DNA from: Citrobacter sp. 18056
GTDB taxonomy: Bacteria; Pseudomonadota; Gammaproteobacteria; Enterobacterales; Enterobacteriaceae
Length of the DNA: 64,000 nt
NCBI GenBank assembly: GCA_902706235.1
Contig: CACSJR010000013.1
Location: 1-64,000 of the forward strand
Direction: 5' to 3'
Shown here: positions 61,809-64,000 of the stretch, piece by piece
Layout: every line of letters begins with the position of its first letter
How positions within the stretch are numbered: position 1 is the first letter of the stretch
Translations under genes and position numbers: made by a program
The notes under the pieces: model-generated
What the model was told of the DNA's origin: nothing
The model's database searches: none
Seen by the model: only the letters and a program-made list of their open reading frames with translations

Positions 61809-62034
61809 CACCACTTCCCTATTAAAAGCAAACGATTACCTTAACTAAAATCAAACCGTTAAGAAATATTTTTCTGTGTCACTACGGGTTCGTTATGGCA
61901 GTTTGATATCCCAGGGGGCAACGATATTGTTTTTTAGAATGCCCTTATTCTTCAGTTTTTTCCGCTGGCTTTTGTTTCACATTCCTGTGACATACTATCG
62001 GGTAACACCGCAGAGCTGAATGAAGGAGCGAATG

Positions 62035-63489
62035 ATGAATAATAAGGGTGCCGGTCTGACCCCGGAACAAGCGCTGGAACAACTCGATGCGCTCTACAAC
62101 CAATCGGTAACTGCGTTGCGTGAAGCCATTGGCCGCTTTATTAACGATAACGTTCTGCCTGACAATGAACAGCGTGCGAAAGGGCTATTCGTTTACCCCG
62201 CGCTGTCCGTTTCCTGGGATGGCGAAGCGCACAATGCGCTGAAAACCCGAGCCTGGGGCCGTTTTACTCACGCCGGTTGTTACACCACAACTATCACCCA
62301 GCCCACGCTATTCAGACATTATCTGCAGGAACAGCTGACCTCGCTGTATCAGGATTACGGCGCACATATCACCGTTGAGCTGTCGCAGCATGAAATTCCC
62401 TATCCTTACGTGATTGATGGCTCGACGCTGACGCTGGATCGTTCGATGAGTGCGGGCCTGACTCGCCACTTCCCGACTACCGACCTGGCGCAGATTGGCG
62501 ATGAAACCGCAGATGGTCTGTTCCATCCAACCGAACAATACCCGCTGTCGCATTTCGATGCCCGCCGTGTGGATTTCTCACTCGCCCGACTGCGCCACTA
62601 CACTGGCACGCCGGTCGAACATTTCCAGCCGTTCGTGCTGTTCACCAACTACACCCGCTATGTGGATGAATTTGTCCGCTGGGGATGCAGCCAAATTCTC
62701 GACCCGGACAGCCCGTATGTCGCCCTTTCCTGCGCCGGCGGCGTGTGGATCACCGCCGATACCGAAGCGCCGGAAACCGCCGTGTCCGATCTGGCGTGGA
62801 AAAAGCACCAGATGCCCGCCTGGCACCTGATTACCAAAGACGGTCAGGGCATTACGCTGATTAACATCGGTGTTGGCCCGGCAAACGCCAAAAACATCTG
62901 TGACCATCTGGCGGTACTGCGCCCGGACGTGTGGCTGATGATTGGCCACTGCGGCGGCCTGCGTGAGAGTCAGACCATTGGCGATTACGTACTGGCCCAC
63001 GCATATCTGCGTGACGACCACGTTCTCGATGCCGTTCTGCCGCCGGACATTCCGATTCCGAGCATCGCCGAAGTGCAGCGCGCGCTGTATGACGCCACCA
63101 AGCAGGTCAGCGGCATGCCCGGCGAAGAAGTTAAACACCGTCTGCGTACCGGCACCGTCGTCACCACCGATGACCGCAACTGGGAGCTGCGCTACTCCGC
63201 CTCCGCGCTGCGTTTTAACCTCAGCCGCGCGGTTGCCATCGATATGGAAAGCGCCACCATCGCCGCGCAGGGTTACCGTTTCCGGGTGCCCTACGGCACG
63301 CTGCTGTGCGTGTCGGACAAACCGCTGCACGGCGAGATTAAACTGCCGGGCCAGGCGAACCGCTTCTATGAAGGGGCCATTTCCGAGCATCTGCAGATAG
63401 GCATTCGCGCCATCGATCTGCTCCGCGCGGAAGGCGACAAACTGCATTCGCGTAAGCTGCGCACCTTCAACGAACCGCCGTTCCGTTAA
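62035..63489 (+). CDS. amn: AMP nucleosidase
   Basis: Amn hydrolyses AMP to adenine and ribose 5-phosphate and is activated by ATP and inhibited by phosphate. It has an N-terminal regulatory domain (about 1-180) and a C-terminal phosphorylase-fold catalytic domain (WLMIGHCGGLRESQTIGDYVLAHAYLRDDHVLD; AVAIDMESATIAAQGYRFRVPYGTLLCVSDKP, including the catalytic Asp of SDKP). ATG 62035 (MNNKGAGLTPEQAL) matches E. coli and gives 484 residues; an upstream in-frame ATG at 62020 is unlikely. AAGGAG lies 8 bases before the doublet ATG. Confidence 0.96.
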   Translation: MNNKGAGLTPEQALEQLDALYNQSVTALREAIGRFINDNVLPDNEQRAKGLFVYPALSVSWDGEAHNALKTRAWGRFTHAGCYTTTITQPTLFRHYLQEQLTSLYQDYGAHITVELSQHEIPYPYVIDGSTLTLDRSMSAGLTRHFPTTDLAQIGDETADGLFHPTEQYPLSHFDARRVDFSLARLRHYTGTPVEHFQPFVLFTNYTRYVDEFVRWGCSQILDPDSPYVALSCAGGVWITADTEAPETAVSDLAWKKHQMPAWHLITKDGQGITLINIGVGPANAKNICDHLAVLRPDVWLMIGHCGGLRESQTIGDYVLAHAYLRDDHVLDAVLPPDIPIPSIAEVQRALYDATKQVSGMPGEEVKHRLRTGTVVTTDDRNWELRYSASALRFNLSRAVAIDMESATIAAQGYRFRVPYGTLLCVSDKPLHGEIKLPGQANRFYEGAISEHLQIGIRAIDLLRAEGDKLHSRKLRTFNEPPFR

Positions 63490-63506
63490 ATATCAGGATA
63501 ATGACA

Positions 63507-64000
63507 ATGCAACCGACATCACCTCTTTCTGCCTTGCGCACTTACCTTCGCACGCAAGCGCTGGATGGCATGATTGTGCCGCGTGCCGATGCGTGGCAGA
63601 GCGAATACGCGGCGCCGCATGATGACAAACTGGCGTGGCTGACCGGATTTACCGGCTCTGCGGGCATGGCGCTGGTGCTACAGGACCGCGCGCTGATTCT
63701 GGTAGATGGCCGATATCAGGTCCAGGTCCGCAATGAAGTCGATTTGCAGGTCTGGGAAATCCATCACCTGCATAATGAACCGCTGGAGACGCATCTGCCT
63801 GCCGGAAGCCGCATTGGATTTGATCCGATGCTGATGGTGAACGGTCAGTTTGACGCCCTGAGCGCCACCGGGTGCAAACTCGTGCCGCTGGCCGACGATC
63901 CGTTCGCCACCCTCTGGCATGACCGCCCCGCTGCGCCAAATGGTGCCATCCGCGAAATGCCGTTAAGCGTAGCGGGCGAAAGCAGCGACGATAAGCGCGC
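63507..64000 (+). CDS. Xaa-Pro aminopeptidase (start only, cut by window end)
   Basis: The first 164 codons of a creatinase/aminopeptidase P family protein: MQPTSPLSALRTYLRTQALDG, then DDKLAWLTGFTGSAGMALVL and LILVDGRYQVQVRNEVD, the creatinase N-terminal domain typical of cytosolic Xaa-Pro aminopeptidases. The metal-binding catalytic domain lies beyond the window. The start is ATG 63507, with AGGA 9 bases upstream; ATG 63501 in the same frame is the alternative. It is 17 bases after amn, so co-transcription is possible. E. coli K-12 has no such gene beside amn. Confidence 0.85.
   Translation, partial: MQPTSPLSALRTYLRTQALDGMIVPRADAWQSEYAAPHDDKLAWLTGFTGSAGMALVLQDRALILVDGRYQVQVRNEVDLQVWEIHHLHNEPLETHLPAGSRIGFDPMLMVNGQFDALSATGCKLVPLADDPFATLWHDRPAAPNGAIREMPLSVAGESSDDKR

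Noticed and set aside
61965..61995. A Pho box upstream of amn
   Set aside because: TGTTTCA and TGTGACA half sites are present but 13 bases apart rather than 11, so the match is too weak to call.

Overview
The window is chromosomal DNA from a motile member of the Enterobacteriaceae. Most proteins align almost end to end with Escherichia coli K-12 counterparts as I know them, and the gene order uvrY-sdiA-tcyNL-dcyD-tcyJ-fliZAC / fliDST-amyA-yedD / fliE / fliFGHIJKLMNOPQR / rcsA-dsrB-yodD-dsrA-mpgP-dgcQ-yodC-yedI-yedA-vsr-dcm-yedJ is the E. coli 43-44 min order. The genus cannot be fixed by eye. fdnGHI next to tyrP, and the genes between yedD and fliE, differ from K-12; an Enterobacter/Lelliottia/Leclercia/Citrobacter-like relative is my inference.

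Layout. 1-4740: nitrate-inducible formate dehydrogenase fdnGHI, with an in-frame UGA (selenocysteine) in fdnG and FNR and NarL sites upstream. 4970-6181: tyrP. 6182-6383: an odd 140-bp segment bracketed by two identical terminator hairpins. 6384-7455: yecA and the tRNA operon glyW-cysT-leuZ. 7606-10695: pgsA, uvrC and uvrY. 11152-15710: yecF, sdiA and the cystine/D-cysteine genes tcyN, tcyL, dcyD and tcyJ. 15795-22633: fliZ, fliA, fliC, then fliDST and amyA, with clear sigma-28 promoters at fliC, fliD and probably fliA. 22698-25516: a variable segment with yedD, a DUF421 membrane protein, an unknown membrane-anchored protein and an AT-rich acyltransferase. 25684-36822: fliE and the complete flagellar basal-body and export cluster fliF-fliR. 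37105-45983: the rcsA-to-yedJ block, including the DsrA small RNA. 46465-47628: an OmpC-family porin. 48166-51744: serU, mtfA, a tRNA-Asn, cbl, nac (with a sigma-54 promoter) and a second identical tRNA-Asn.

51745 to about 60870 is a decaying genomic island inserted after the second tRNA-Asn. It starts with a frameshifted P4-type integrase and a LysR regulator. A tightly packed leftward operon follows: MFS transporter, HMGL-like aldolase, alpha/beta-hydrolase-fold protein, a fusion of an isocitrate/isopropylmalate-type dehydrogenase with a CinA-type domain, an RraA-type aldolase and a DUF6282-like metal hydrolase. This looks like a catabolic pathway I do not recognise as characterised. In this genome it carries at least two lesions: a deletion joining the aldolase to the hydrolase, and a stop codon in the RraA gene. 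The core genome resumes with a secreted nucleoside-phosphorylase-like protein, amn, and the start of an Xaa-Pro aminopeptidase gene cut by the window end.

No database search, folding or GC calculation was run. Identities rest on recognised sequence, motifs, length and gene order.
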